Assembly (NCBI GenBank): GCA_964418325.1
Contig: CAYQLC010000016.1
Location: 1 to 34,813 of the forward strand
Length of the DNA stretch: 34,813 nt
DNA from: IMCC26077 sp964418325
GTDB taxonomy: Bacteria > Actinomycetota > Actinomycetes > Nanopelagicales > Nanopelagicaceae
Direction of reading: 5' to 3'
The translations under genes and the position numbers were made by a program. Shown here in pieces: positions 8,278-16,226 of the stretch. The notes under the pieces were generated by a model. The model ran no database searches. It was given only the letters and a program-made list of their open reading frames with translations, and was not told the origin of the DNA. Every line of letters starts with the position of its first letter. Within the stretch, counting starts at the first letter, position 1.

Positions 8278-9129
8278 GTGGGGCCACTTCTGGCGCTGAT
8301 CTCGAGCCTTACCTGGGGTCTAGCTGATTTTCTTGGCGGCCTTGCCTCACGGCGCACGCGAATCGTCCGCGTACTTCCCATCTCCTATCTCTCTGGTGCC
8401 ATCGTGGTCACCTTCTTCTCTATCTTTCTCATACCGGGTGAATTAAATAGCGACTCCTATCTCTACGGATTCTTGGCGGCATTCTTTGGAGTACCGGCTA
8501 TTGCACTCTTATACATCGCCCTAAGTCGCGGACCAATGGGCATTGTCTCGCCAATTACAGCGCTCATGGCAGGTTTCGTTCCGGTGGTGACAGGCCTGCT
8601 ACGTGGTGATCAAATTTCCGGTATCGGTTTTTTTGGTATGGCACTCGCAGCGCTCTCTGTGATTCTGGTCAGCCAAGAGAAGAAGAGCGAAACTGCGCGG
8701 CCAATCACATTAAGCACCTTAATTATCTGTGTTGTAAGTGGAACGCTTATCGGTACATATCTCACAGTTTTGGGACTGGCTCCCTCTAATCAAGGAATTT
8801 GGACATCAACAGTGGCGCGTTGGTTTGGCTTTATTTTTGTCGGCGCATTCTTCCTGATCCGACTTAAAGCAATCTCCAAAGACGAAAAGACTCAACCATT
8901 CCCATGGATGCTTGCAATCGTGGCTGGAATCTTCGATGCATCTGCAAATGGTATCTATCAGATTGCAACTCAAAAGGGGATGCTTTCTATAGTTGCGGTA
9001 TTAGCCTCACTGTATCCAGCTGCAACTGCGCTCCTTGCTCGATATTTTCTGCATGAGCGGCTACGCGCGATTCAAAATGTTGGCGTTGCGCTCGCGCTTG
9101 CTGCAGCTGCTTGCTTAACGATGGCTTAA
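8278..9129 (+). CDS. EamA/DMT family transporter (third copy, divergent in sequence)
   Basis: A 283-residue protein with about ten membrane segments and two EamA halves, starting at GTG 8278 with AGGGGAG just upstream. The first helix is LLALISSLTWGLADFLGGLASRR-like, and the end is LLARYFLHERLRAIQNVGVALALAAA, typical of the family. It is not an obvious close copy of the tandem pair at 5422-7208: the N-terminal WGLADFLGG and the short C-terminus resemble a different EamA subgroup. Substrate unknown. Only 2 nt separate its stop from the ATG of the secreted nuclease-like gene, so the two are probably co-transcribed. Confidence 0.87.
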   Translation: MGPLLALISSLTWGLADFLGGLASRRTRIVRVLPISYLSGAIVVTFFSIFLIPGELNSDSYLYGFLAAFFGVPAIALLYIALSRGPMGIVSPITALMAGFVPVVTGLLRGDQISGIGFFGMALAALSVILVSQEKKSETARPITLSTLIICVVSGTLIGTYLTVLGLAPSNQGIWTSTVARWFGFIFVGAFFLIRLKAISKDEKTQPFPWMLAIVAGIFDASANGIYQIATQKGMLSIVAVLASLYPAATALLARYFLHERLRAIQNVGVALALAAAACLTMA

Positions 9130-9131
9130 GA

Positions 9132-10763
9132 ATGTCGCGAGTCATTCGGAGTTGGATAGTTGCCGCTACTGTTTTTGCGCTATCTCTTGCTTACATCCAA
9201 CCAGGTAATGCAATCTCTTCACTAAGTGAATTAGCTATTCCTGACGATAAAGTCATTGCGATTCAGGCGCGTTATGTCACCCTTTCAACTAGTATCACTC
9301 CATGGATCGACCGAACCACTTTTGCTCGTGAGGAGTTCTTACGGTTACGTGCCGAGACCAATGGCAAGGGGCAAGAATTTCAGGCAGCTCATAACTTTTT
9401 TCGGACCCAGGTACAGGGATTAGCAAGAGTTCTTGCTGGCGAGACTCAGATTAGAAGTCAGAGCACCAGAATTTTCAATCAAATTTTGGGTAGCCCTCAG
9501 AAAGTTAGCGAGTTCATCGCCACCCGCCCAACCGTCTACTTGCCACCGGAATGTCCACCAGCGGTGGCTCTTGATGGGGAATCAATTTGGGAGACCGGCA
9601 CGGTCATTCGAGTTGAGGATGGCGACACCGTGGATGTGCAAACGTGTCGTGGTCAACTCAATGTTCGCCAGATTGGAATTCAAGCTCCCGAGACTGTGAA
9701 GAGCACCCACTTTGCCCAATGTGGGGGTGCGGAGGCATCAAAGTTTATGAAGACGCTTTTGCCAGTGGGCACCGAGGTACAACTCCGTTCAAATAACTAT
9801 GCATCAGCAAATAATTATGAAGCACTCGCGCGTCCTTATCGGTATATCTTTATCAAAGATGCACAAGGAAACTTCACTATTGATGTGCAAGCAAAACTTC
9901 TTGAAGCTGGCTTAGCTATGTGGTTTCCAAATGAGAATGAATATGTTCGAAATTATCAGTATTTAGAGTTGCTTAATGATGCTGCACGTAAGGGTGTCGG
10001 GGTCTGGTCTGGTTCACTTTGTAAAAACGAGAGTGACAAGACGCCAGTAGGCGCAATAGAAATCTGGGTCGAGACAGATTCACCAATTGCTGGAGAGAAT
10101 CCATTTGGAGAGTATGTACTTTTACGCAATACCACCAATCAAAATATAGATCTATCAGGTTGGGGGATTAGAGATACTTCTCTTGAGTTGTTTGACCCCA
10201 AGTATTTATTCCCAGCCGGTACCACGTTAAAAGCTCAAGGCGTTCTAACGGTTTATCTTGGCGCACCGCTACCTAATTTTCCGCTCGCACCAGATGAGAT
10301 CTCACTGGGATTAACAAAAGCTATCTTGCAAAATCCTTCCAGTGCTGGAGGAAAGTACACCGGTGATGGAATTTATTTGCAGACACCATTACTTGCCAAT
10401 GGCGGTGGCAATATGCGGGCCTGGATGCACCGCCATTGCATTCCCAATGATTGCCTTCGACCCGAGTGGGTCACCAAGAATCTCGATGGCACCGAACGTG
10501 CGATTCCACTTCCACAGACGCTATCGCTGCTCTTAAACCCTGGAAAATATGGACGAGTGGTTCCCGATATGACAGGCCTCACAGAGGAGCAGGCGAAGGT
10601 GGCGCTCACCCCGCTCCAATTAAATGTCGTAATCGTTGATCGAAGCGCCATCACCGCAGGTGAGAACGTGGGCGTCAAAGGTGTTGTAGACCAGAGCCCC
10701 AAAGCCGGCGCTAATCTGCCACCAAATGCGACCGTGACTGTCTTTATTGATATCAAGCGTTAA
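9132..10763 (+). CDS. Secreted staphylococcal-nuclease-like protein with lamin-tail-like and PASTA domains
   Basis: A 543-residue exported protein. The signal peptide is SRVIRSWIVAATVFALSLAYIQPGNA with likely cleavage after GNA. A helical stretch of about 110 residues follows. Next is an SNase domain: GTVIRVEDGDTVDV, VRQIGIQAPET, ARPYRYIF, then QAKLLEAGLAMW and ARKGVGVW. Aligned to S. aureus nuclease, the catalytic Arg/Glu positions (R35, E43, R87) appear kept, but the metal ligand D40 is Gln (IQAPE instead of the usual IDAPE). Then comes a lamin-tail-like segment (EIWVETDS...GEYVLLRN...IDLSGWGIRDTS...FPAGTTL). The last 67 residues form one PASTA domain (VVPDMTGLTEEQAKVAL...VVDQSPKAGANLPPNATV). 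PASTA domains bind peptidoglycan, so a wall-held extracellular nuclease is inferred. TTG 9111 is a possible earlier start. Confidence 0.85.
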   Translation: MSRVIRSWIVAATVFALSLAYIQPGNAISSLSELAIPDDKVIAIQARYVTLSTSITPWIDRTTFAREEFLRLRAETNGKGQEFQAAHNFFRTQVQGLARVLAGETQIRSQSTRIFNQILGSPQKVSEFIATRPTVYLPPECPPAVALDGESIWETGTVIRVEDGDTVDVQTCRGQLNVRQIGIQAPETVKSTHFAQCGGAEASKFMKTLLPVGTEVQLRSNNYASANNYEALARPYRYIFIKDAQGNFTIDVQAKLLEAGLAMWFPNENEYVRNYQYLELLNDAARKGVGVWSGSLCKNESDKTPVGAIEIWVETDSPIAGENPFGEYVLLRNTTNQNIDLSGWGIRDTSLELFDPKYLFPAGTTLKAQGVLTVYLGAPLPNFPLAPDEISLGLTKAILQNPSSAGGKYTGDGIYLQTPLLANGGGNMRAWMHRHCIPNDCLRPEWVTKNLDGTERAIPLPQTLSLLLNPGKYGRVVPDMTGLTEEQAKVALTPLQLNVVIVDRSAITAGENVGVKGVVDQSPKAGANLPPNATVTVFIDIKR

Positions 10764-10765
10764 TC

Positions 10766-10796
10766 CGCGAATTTCGCGCTCTCCTGTTTTATCCTT
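10766..10796 (+). terminator. Weak hairpin plus T-rich tail after the nuclease-like gene
   Basis: CGCGA (10766-10770), loop ATT, TCGCG (10774-10778), then a pyrimidine/T-rich stretch including GTTTT. The stem is only 5 bp, so it is a weak terminator candidate. The same T-rich stretch also contains the proposed -10 of the next gene. Confidence 0.3.
10790..10795 (+). promoter_or_regulatory. Putative -10 element of the NlpC/P60 gene
   Basis: TATCCT (10790-10795) fits TANNNT. A start 6-7 nt downstream would be at 10802-10803, leaving only 2-3 nt before ATG 10805, that is a near-leaderless mRNA. No convincing -35 was seen. Confidence 0.35.
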
Positions 10797-10804
10797 ATAT
10801 CTAG

Positions 10805-12124
10805 ATGTGCCGCGACTTCCCCGACTACGCGGCAATGAGAGCGAGCGTGCCCGTGTTCACAAGACGCGCATTAGCAATCGCTCTTGCCTTTGCCGTTTTC
10901 TTACCTCTTAATGCTGCCCTTCAAGTATCAAGTGCCGAGGCGCGCACTCGAAAGCCGACAGTCGCTGAGATTAATGAGGCAAAGAAAAAAGAGGCAGAGA
11001 AGAAAGCAGCCGCTGATCGTGCCAAAGCAAAACTCAACGCAGCATCGAATCAACTCAAGGTCCTCACAGCAAAAGCAGTCGCGGCTCGCAATCGCTACCT
11101 AGCTGAGGTCAAGAAACTTGAAATTGCGACTAAGAAAGCAGAAATTGCTAAAAAGAAGGAAGACGTTGCGATCGCAAAATCAAATAAAGCTCAGAGCGCA
11201 GTAGTCGCGTCAAAAAACCATATCGGCAGAGTCGCAGCGAATGCGTACATCATGGGTTCTGGATTCACTGACTTTGACTCAATTCTGCATGCGGATGGGC
11301 CACAGGATTTGATGGATCGACTTTCCACTCTTGATGCTGTAGGGGAGAACAACAGCAGCATTCTTCTTCGATTGAAGGTTGCCGAAGAATCTGCCCGGCT
11401 GGCAAAAATTGAGGCTGAACAGGCTCGTGCAGAGGCGGTAGCTGCTCGCAAAGAGCAAGCTGATGCCACTGCTCGAGTTGCTGCTGCTAAAAAAGAGGCC
11501 GATGAGGCGCGTGATGCCCAAGAGGTTGAAGTAAAGAAATTACAGCGAATGCAGAATCAATTGATTGCAGAACTGCTGAGCGCACGAAAGAAGCGAGTGA
11601 CGCTCGAACAGCAAAGACAACTTGCGATTCTCGAAGAGGCGCTCGCCGCTCGTGCTGAACAGACCAACGTGAAAGCAAAGATTTGGCCTGCTAATGGCAT
11701 CGGATTTGGAAATGGCCGAACCACGATTCGATCAAATGAAGAGATTCGCACAAAAGCAGTTGCTTATGCGAAAAAACAAGTGCTCGCACGTAAACCATAT
11801 GTGTGGGGTAATGAAGGTCCAAATAGTTTTGACTGTTCTGGTTTAGTGTATGCCGCCTATCGTTCGGCTGGTCTAGGTTATCCAGGTTGGGATCGAGTGA
11901 ACTCTCGAATTTATTACAGCTGGACTAAACGCGTACCACTTAGCGAGTTGCAACCGGGAGATTTGCTCTATTACTCCTACAAACCCGATATCAGCACGAT
12001 TCACCACATCACGATTTATGCGGGCAACGGAATGATGTGGGAGGCGCACAATACGAAAAAGGGCTTGCTCTATAGCTCCATCTATTCAATTCCTGGACTT
12101 ATCCCATTTGGAGGTCGGGTCTAG
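10805..12124 (+). CDS. Secreted coiled-coil NlpC/P60 (C40) peptidoglycan endopeptidase
   Basis: Exported cell-wall hydrolase of 439 residues, of the RipA/CwlO-like layout, cutting peptide stems in peptidoglycan during division and growth. The signal peptide is at about 16-46 (RRALAIALAFAVFLPL ... SSAEA). Two long Ala/Lys/Glu-rich coiled coils (about 55-140 and 185-285) flank a less charged segment. The NlpC/P60 domain is C-terminal (about 312-439) with catalytic C344 (FDCSGLVYAAY), H401 (HHITIYAGNGM) and H415 (EAHN). Coiled coils in such proteins usually mediate autoinhibition or docking to an FtsEX-type activator; that role is inferred. Start uncertain: ATG 10805 (near-leaderless), ATG 10835 or GTG 10847. 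None has a good ribosome-binding site. Confidence 0.9.
   Translation: MCRDFPDYAAMRASVPVFTRRALAIALAFAVFLPLNAALQVSSAEARTRKPTVAEINEAKKKEAEKKAAADRAKAKLNAASNQLKVLTAKAVAARNRYLAEVKKLEIATKKAEIAKKKEDVAIAKSNKAQSAVVASKNHIGRVAANAYIMGSGFTDFDSILHADGPQDLMDRLSTLDAVGENNSSILLRLKVAEESARLAKIEAEQARAEAVAARKEQADATARVAAAKKEADEARDAQEVEVKKLQRMQNQLIAELLSARKKRVTLEQQRQLAILEEALAARAEQTNVKAKIWPANGIGFGNGRTTIRSNEEIRTKAVAYAKKQVLARKPYVWGNEGPNSFDCSGLVYAAYRSAGLGYPGWDRVNSRIYYSWTKRVPLSELQPGDLLYYSYKPDISTIHHITIYAGNGMMWEAHNTKKGLLYSSIYSIPGLIPFGGRV
10808..10834. repeat. 7-bp perfect inverted repeat just before ATG 10835
   Basis: TGCCGCG (10808-10814) and CGCGGCA (10828-10834) are exact reverse complements separated by 13 nt. It ends directly at the ATG at 10835. 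If that ATG is the true start, the hairpin would occupy the whole leader; if 10805 is the start, it lies in codons 2-10. Confidence 0.5.
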
Positions 12125-12127
12125 GCT
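12122..12127 (+). promoter_or_regulatory. Putative -10 element for leaderless tilS mRNA
   Basis: TAGGCT, which includes the stop codon of the upstream gene, is followed by 6 nt and then ATG 12134. There is no Shine-Dalgarno in the 9-nt gap. Confidence 0.5.
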
Positions 12128-12133
12128 ATATCC

Positions 12134-13093
12134 ATGCTCAGCAAGGCTAGATCAGCAGTTCGAGAATCATTAGCGCCTCTTAATCCTGGTGATCATGTCA
12201 TCGTTGCAGTCTCTGGCGGGGCAGACTCACTGCTCCTGGCACATTGTCTTCAGCTGGAAAAGAGCGAGCTTGCACTCAGCGTTACCGCTGTAGTCATTGA
12301 CCACCAACTTCAAGCTGAATCTGCGTACGTGGCAACTGCTGCGAAGAGCGCTCTTCAGAAGTTTGGAATTGAGAGAGTCGAGATCATCACCGTCGATGTG
12401 GTAAAGAAAGATGGCATTGAAGCTGATGCCAGACAGGCTCGCTACACTGCCCTCAACTCATTTGCAGATCATGTTTCAGCAACTGCAATCTTTCTTGGTC
12501 ATAATGAAGATGATCTCGCAGAGAGCGTTCTACTTGGGCTGACGCAGGGCGCAGGTACTAAATCTCTTGCGGGAATGGCAACTCATGATGGTCGATATAT
12601 CAGACCACTACTCGCACTCTCTCGCGAAGAAGTTATCGCTGCATGTGCAGAAGCGAAGATTGAATATTGGAGTGACCCGCATAATGAAGACCTTCGATTT
12701 ACCCGAGTAAAGATTCGGAAGCAGGTCATGCCGATGTTGGAATCTGAGTTAGGTCCAGGGATTAAATCTGCGCTAGCGAGATCTGCACGAATCTTTCGTG
12801 AGGACTCTGATGCGCTTGATCGGCTCACGGACGAGATTTTTGCCACCATTGCAGATCCCGCCTCCATTGAGATTGCGCTGCTGGAGCGCTTGCCTACCGC
12901 GGTGCGTAAGCGGGTCATCCGCCGCGCCGCCGCGCACCTTGGCGCCACTCGCATCTCCGCTGAACACTTGGGTTGGGTCGATGCCCTCATCAGCCAATGG
13001 CATGGGCAAGGCGAAGTCGCGCTCCCCTCTGGTGTTACAGCGCGGCGAGAGTCGGGCAGACTAGCGCTCTCACGCCAACCGACCCGCCAGTAG
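12134..13093 (+). CDS. tilS: tRNA(Ile)-lysidine synthetase
   Basis: Cytoplasmic ATP-dependent enzyme that converts C34 of tRNA-Ile (CAU anticodon) to lysidine, switching it from Met to Ile decoding. The PP-loop ATP-binding motif VAVSGGADSLLLAHC lies at residues 24-38. Family blocks VVIDHQLQ, ARYTALNSFA, FLGHNEDDLAESVLLGLTQGAG and IRPLLALSREEV follow. The C-terminal region is short and of the actinobacterial type: 319 residues in all, against about 430 in E. coli. It heads the tilS-hpt-ftsH-fol cluster found across actinobacteria. No ribosome-binding site; probably translated from a leaderless transcript. Confidence 0.93.
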   Translation: MLSKARSAVRESLAPLNPGDHVIVAVSGGADSLLLAHCLQLEKSELALSVTAVVIDHQLQAESAYVATAAKSALQKFGIERVEIITVDVVKKDGIEADARQARYTALNSFADHVSATAIFLGHNEDDLAESVLLGLTQGAGTKSLAGMATHDGRYIRPLLALSREEVIAACAEAKIEYWSDPHNEDLRFTRVKIRKQVMPMLESELGPGIKSALARSARIFREDSDALDRLTDEIFATIADPASIEIALLERLPTAVRKRVIRRAAAHLGATRISAEHLGWVDALISQWHGQGEVALPSGVTARRESGRLALSRQPTRQ

Positions 13094-13117
13094 ACCAGTA
13101 GAGAGGATGAGCCGCCA

Positions 13118-13669
13118 GTGGATCTTGCTCACGTCAAAGATGACATCACCGAGGTTGTTGCTACAAAAGAAGAGATTCACCAACGTATCACTGAGATAGC
13201 CGCGGCGATATCAAAGGACTATGGCGATAAGGACCTCTTGCTCGTTGGCGTACTCAAAGGTGCAGTGATGGCGATGGCAGATCTCGCACGTGCGATGCAA
13301 CGCCATGTCGAAATGGATTGGATGGCAGTCTCTTCATATGGATCAGGAACCAAATCCAGCGGAGTTGTGCGGATTCTTAAGGATCTTGATCGAGATATCA
13401 CCGGACGCGATGTGCTCATCGTCGAAGATATCGTCGACTCTGGCTTGACGCTCTCTTGGCTACAGACGAACTTACTCTCACGTGGAGCAAAATCTGTTGA
13501 AATATTTACCGTCTTTAGAAAACCAGATGCAGCAAAGGTACATGTCGATGTGAAATATGTCGGCTTTGATATTCCACCAGCGTTTGTCGTCGGATATGGG
13601 TTAGATTTTTCAGAGAAGTATCGAAATTTAGATTGCGTCGCAGTCCTAGCACCAAAGATGTATTCATAA
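13118..13669 (+). CDS. hpt: Hypoxanthine-guanine phosphoribosyltransferase
   Basis: Purine salvage enzyme joining hypoxanthine or guanine to PRPP. The 183-residue length is normal. The PRPP-binding motif DVLIVEDIVDSGLTL is at residues 98-112, VGVLKGAVMAMADL is the PPi-binding loop region, and FDIPPAFVVGYGLDFSEKYRNL is the purine-binding hood typical of bacterial Hpt. It starts at GTG 13118 with GAGAGGA (13101-13107) 10 nt upstream; an ATG at 13108 is in another frame. Only 3 nt separate its stop from ftsH, as in many bacteria. Confidence 0.94.
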   Translation: MDLAHVKDDITEVVATKEEIHQRITEIAAAISKDYGDKDLLLVGVLKGAVMAMADLARAMQRHVEMDWMAVSSYGSGTKSSGVVRILKDLDRDITGRDVLIVEDIVDSGLTLSWLQTNLLSRGAKSVEIFTVFRKPDAAKVHVDVKYVGFDIPPAFVVGYGLDFSEKYRNLDCVAVLAPKMYS

Positions 13670-13672
13670 ATT

Positions 13673-15592
13673 ATGAAGAGTCGGTTTATCAAGGGCTTGC
13701 GAAATCCAATCACCTGGATTTTGCTAGCAATCATGATTGTTTGGGGTTACTCCCAGCTCTCCAACTCTGGCAGGTCATTCAAAGAGGTTGAGACACAGAC
13801 AATTATCGGAGCTATTACCGCTGGACAAGTTGATTCTGCATTACTGCTAGCGCAAGACCAACAGATTCGAGTGGTGCTCAAGAGTGGTGTGAAGATTTCG
13901 GATTCGAGTCGCCTCCAGGCTTCATACTTGGCAAACCAAGAAACTGAATTGGTCAAGATACTTAGTGCGAATCCACCACCAAATAAGTGGGATGTAAAAG
14001 TCACTCGCCAATCGCTCCTAGTATCGCTCCTGTTTACCTTGATTCCATTTCTCTTGATTGCCTTCATCTTCTTCTATTTAATTTCGCGCGCTCAAGGGGG
14101 TGGTCGCGCATTTCAATTCGGTCGCTCACGGGCGAAGTTAAATCCAAAAGATAAGCCGCAAACAAAATTCTCCGATGTTGCTGGCGCGGAGGAAGCCATC
14201 GAAGAATTGCGAGAGATTAAAGATTTCCTAGTCGACCCAACCAAGTATCAGAAACTCGGGGCGAAGATTCCGAAGGGTGTACTTCTTTATGGCCCTCCAG
14301 GAACGGGTAAGACTTTGCTCGCCCGGGCTGTCGCTGGCGAGGCTAACGTCCCGTTTTTCTCGATATCTGGATCGGATTTTGTTGAGATGTTTGTTGGAGT
14401 TGGTGCAGCGCGCGTCCGAGATATGTTCGCACAAGCGAAAGCAAATGCCCCTGCAATTGTCTTCGTCGACGAGATTGATGCTGTCGGTCGCCATCGTGGC
14501 GCAGGTATGGGCGGCGGGCATGATGAGCGCGAACAGACGCTCAACCAATTACTTGTTGAGATGGACGGCTTTGAGGCCAACGGTTCAGTGATCCTGATTG
14601 CCGCAACGAACCGACCAGACATACTTGATCCTGCCCTCCTTCGCCCTGGCCGCTTTGATCGTCAGATTCCCATCGATCGCCCTGACCTCAAAGGTCGCGA
14701 GGCAATCCTGAAGATTCATGCAAGTAATAAACCGCTCGCTGACGATGTCGATCTGTTGAGCTTGGCTCGGCGTACCCCTGGTTTCACAGGCGCTGACCTT
14801 GCCAATGTTGTCAATGAAGCGGCGCTACTGACTGCGCGAAAGAATCTTGAGACGATTACAAATGAAGCCCTCGGTGAATCGATTGATCGAGTGATGGCAG
14901 GACCACAAAAAGTCAGCCGATTGATGAATGAGAGAGAGCGTCTGATCACTGCGTATCACGAAGGCGGGCATGCGCTAGTGGCACATGCGCTGCCAGATAC
15001 CGATCCGGTGCAGAAGATCACCATCATGCCTCGAGGTCGCGCCCTTGGTTACACAATGGTCTTACCTGATGAAGATAAGTACTCCAAATCGAGAAATCAG
15101 ATGCTAGATGAACTTGCCTACACACTTGGTGGGCGAGCAGCAGAAGAATTGATCTTTCACGATCCAACTACAGGTGCTGCAAATGACATCGAGAAAGCAA
15201 CTGCGCTTTCGCGCGCGATGGTCATGGAATATGGCTTAAGTGAGCGTATCGGCGCAATCAAACTTGGTTCAGTTACAGGTGAACCATTTGTTGGAATGTC
15301 TTATGGACACCAGCGAGATTATTCAGAAGAGATCGCGGCAATTGTCGATGAGGAAGTGCGTGAATTGATTGATAATGCACATCAAGAGGCATATGAGATC
15401 CTCGTCGAAAATCGGGAGATTCTCGATAATCTCGTTCTGGAGTTAATGGAGAAAGAGACTCTCGAGAAAGAGGAAGTGGCGCGGGTATTTGCCAACGTCA
15501 AGGAGCGTTCAGCGCGAAAACCATGGACGGGCTCGAAGGAGCGAAAACCATCGAAGCAACCGCCAGTTATTTTCGAGAAGAAGAAGGATTAA
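13673..15592 (+). CDS. ftsH: ATP-dependent zinc metalloprotease FtsH
   Basis: Membrane-anchored AAA+ protease that degrades unassembled membrane proteins and some cytosolic regulators. It has two N-terminal transmembrane helices (about 11-27 and 115-138) around an extracytoplasmic domain, then the AAA domain with Walker A GPPGTGKT (207-214), Walker B VFVDEID and the second region of homology ATNRPDILDPALLRPGRFD. The zinc site is HEGGH (429-433), with the third ligand probably D505 (GAANDIEKAT). HEGGH rather than HEAGH is common in actinobacteria. Length 639 is normal; the C-terminal tail is short and basic. It sits between hpt and folE, the usual order. Confidence 0.96.
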   Translation: MKSRFIKGLRNPITWILLAIMIVWGYSQLSNSGRSFKEVETQTIIGAITAGQVDSALLLAQDQQIRVVLKSGVKISDSSRLQASYLANQETELVKILSANPPPNKWDVKVTRQSLLVSLLFTLIPFLLIAFIFFYLISRAQGGGRAFQFGRSRAKLNPKDKPQTKFSDVAGAEEAIEELREIKDFLVDPTKYQKLGAKIPKGVLLYGPPGTGKTLLARAVAGEANVPFFSISGSDFVEMFVGVGAARVRDMFAQAKANAPAIVFVDEIDAVGRHRGAGMGGGHDEREQTLNQLLVEMDGFEANGSVILIAATNRPDILDPALLRPGRFDRQIPIDRPDLKGREAILKIHASNKPLADDVDLLSLARRTPGFTGADLANVVNEAALLTARKNLETITNEALGESIDRVMAGPQKVSRLMNERERLITAYHEGGHALVAHALPDTDPVQKITIMPRGRALGYTMVLPDEDKYSKSRNQMLDELAYTLGGRAAEELIFHDPTTGAANDIEKATALSRAMVMEYGLSERIGAIKLGSVTGEPFVGMSYGHQRDYSEEIAAIVDEEVRELIDNAHQEAYEILVENREILDNLVLELMEKETLEKEEVARVFANVKERSARKPWTGSKERKPSKQPPVIFEKKKD

Positions 15593-15604
15593 AGGTTTAG
15601 AAAT

Positions 15605-16225
15605 ATGGATGAGATAACCCCGATTTCATTCAACTCACCCTTTGAAGGCAGAGCTAGTGCGCCATTTGATCAAAAACGCGCCGAGGCGGCTGTTCGAGAA
15701 ATTCTCTTTGCATTAGGCGAAGACCCAGACCGAGATGGTTTAAAAGATACGCCAGCTCGAGTGGCGCGCGCGTTTCAAGAGAACTTTGCAGGTTTGTGGA
15801 TGTCGCCAGAAGAGGTGCTGACAACGACTTTCGATGCTGGCCATCGTGAGTTAGTAATTGTTCGCGATATCGAGGTTTACTCCCACTGTGAGCATCACTT
15901 AACACCGTTTCACGGTGTAGCACATATCGGTTACATCCCTGGTGAATCGGGTCGAATCACCGGGCTTTCGAAATTAGCGCGCGTTGTCGATCTCTTTTCG
16001 CGAAGACCGCAGGTGCAGGAGAGATTGACGACTCAGATTGCTGATGCTTTGGTTGAAATCTTGGAAGTTGCCGGAGCCATTGTGATCATTGATGCAGAGC
16101 ATCTATGTATGTCAATGCGTGGTGCAAAGAAACCTAAGGCGCGCACGACAACCAGCGCGGTTCGTGGCATCTTGCGCGATGCAACTACGCGAGCTGAAGC
16201 GCTAAGTCTGATTTTAGGAAGATAA
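15605..16225 (+). CDS. folE: GTP cyclohydrolase I (type IA)
   Basis: First enzyme of folate synthesis, converting GTP to 7,8-dihydroneopterin triphosphate; forms a homodecamer in the cytoplasm. 206 residues. Zinc ligands are seen in VYSHCEHHLTPFHG (C95, H98) and in AEHLCMSMRGAKK (C168). The signatures GYIPGESGRITGLSKLARVVDLFSRRPQVQERL and TTSAVRG are intact. ATG 15605 follows AAAGG in the 12-nt gap after ftsH. It is the first of four folate genes in a row (folE, folP, folB, folK). Confidence 0.96.
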   Translation: MDEITPISFNSPFEGRASAPFDQKRAEAAVREILFALGEDPDRDGLKDTPARVARAFQENFAGLWMSPEEVLTTTFDAGHRELVIVRDIEVYSHCEHHLTPFHGVAHIGYIPGESGRITGLSKLARVVDLFSRRPQVQERLTTQIADALVEILEVAGAIVIIDAEHLCMSMRGAKKPKARTTTSAVRGILRDATTRAEALSLILGR

Positions 16226-16226
16226 C

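Noticed and set aside
10764..10834. Possible ydaO (c-di-AMP) riboswitch before the NlpC/P60 gene
   Set aside because: The gap is about 40-85 nt, too short, and the conserved core is not visible.
14957..14971. HEGGH instead of HEAGH in FtsH
   Set aside because: The HExxH zinc motif is intact and this variant is common in actinobacterial FtsH, so it is not unusual.
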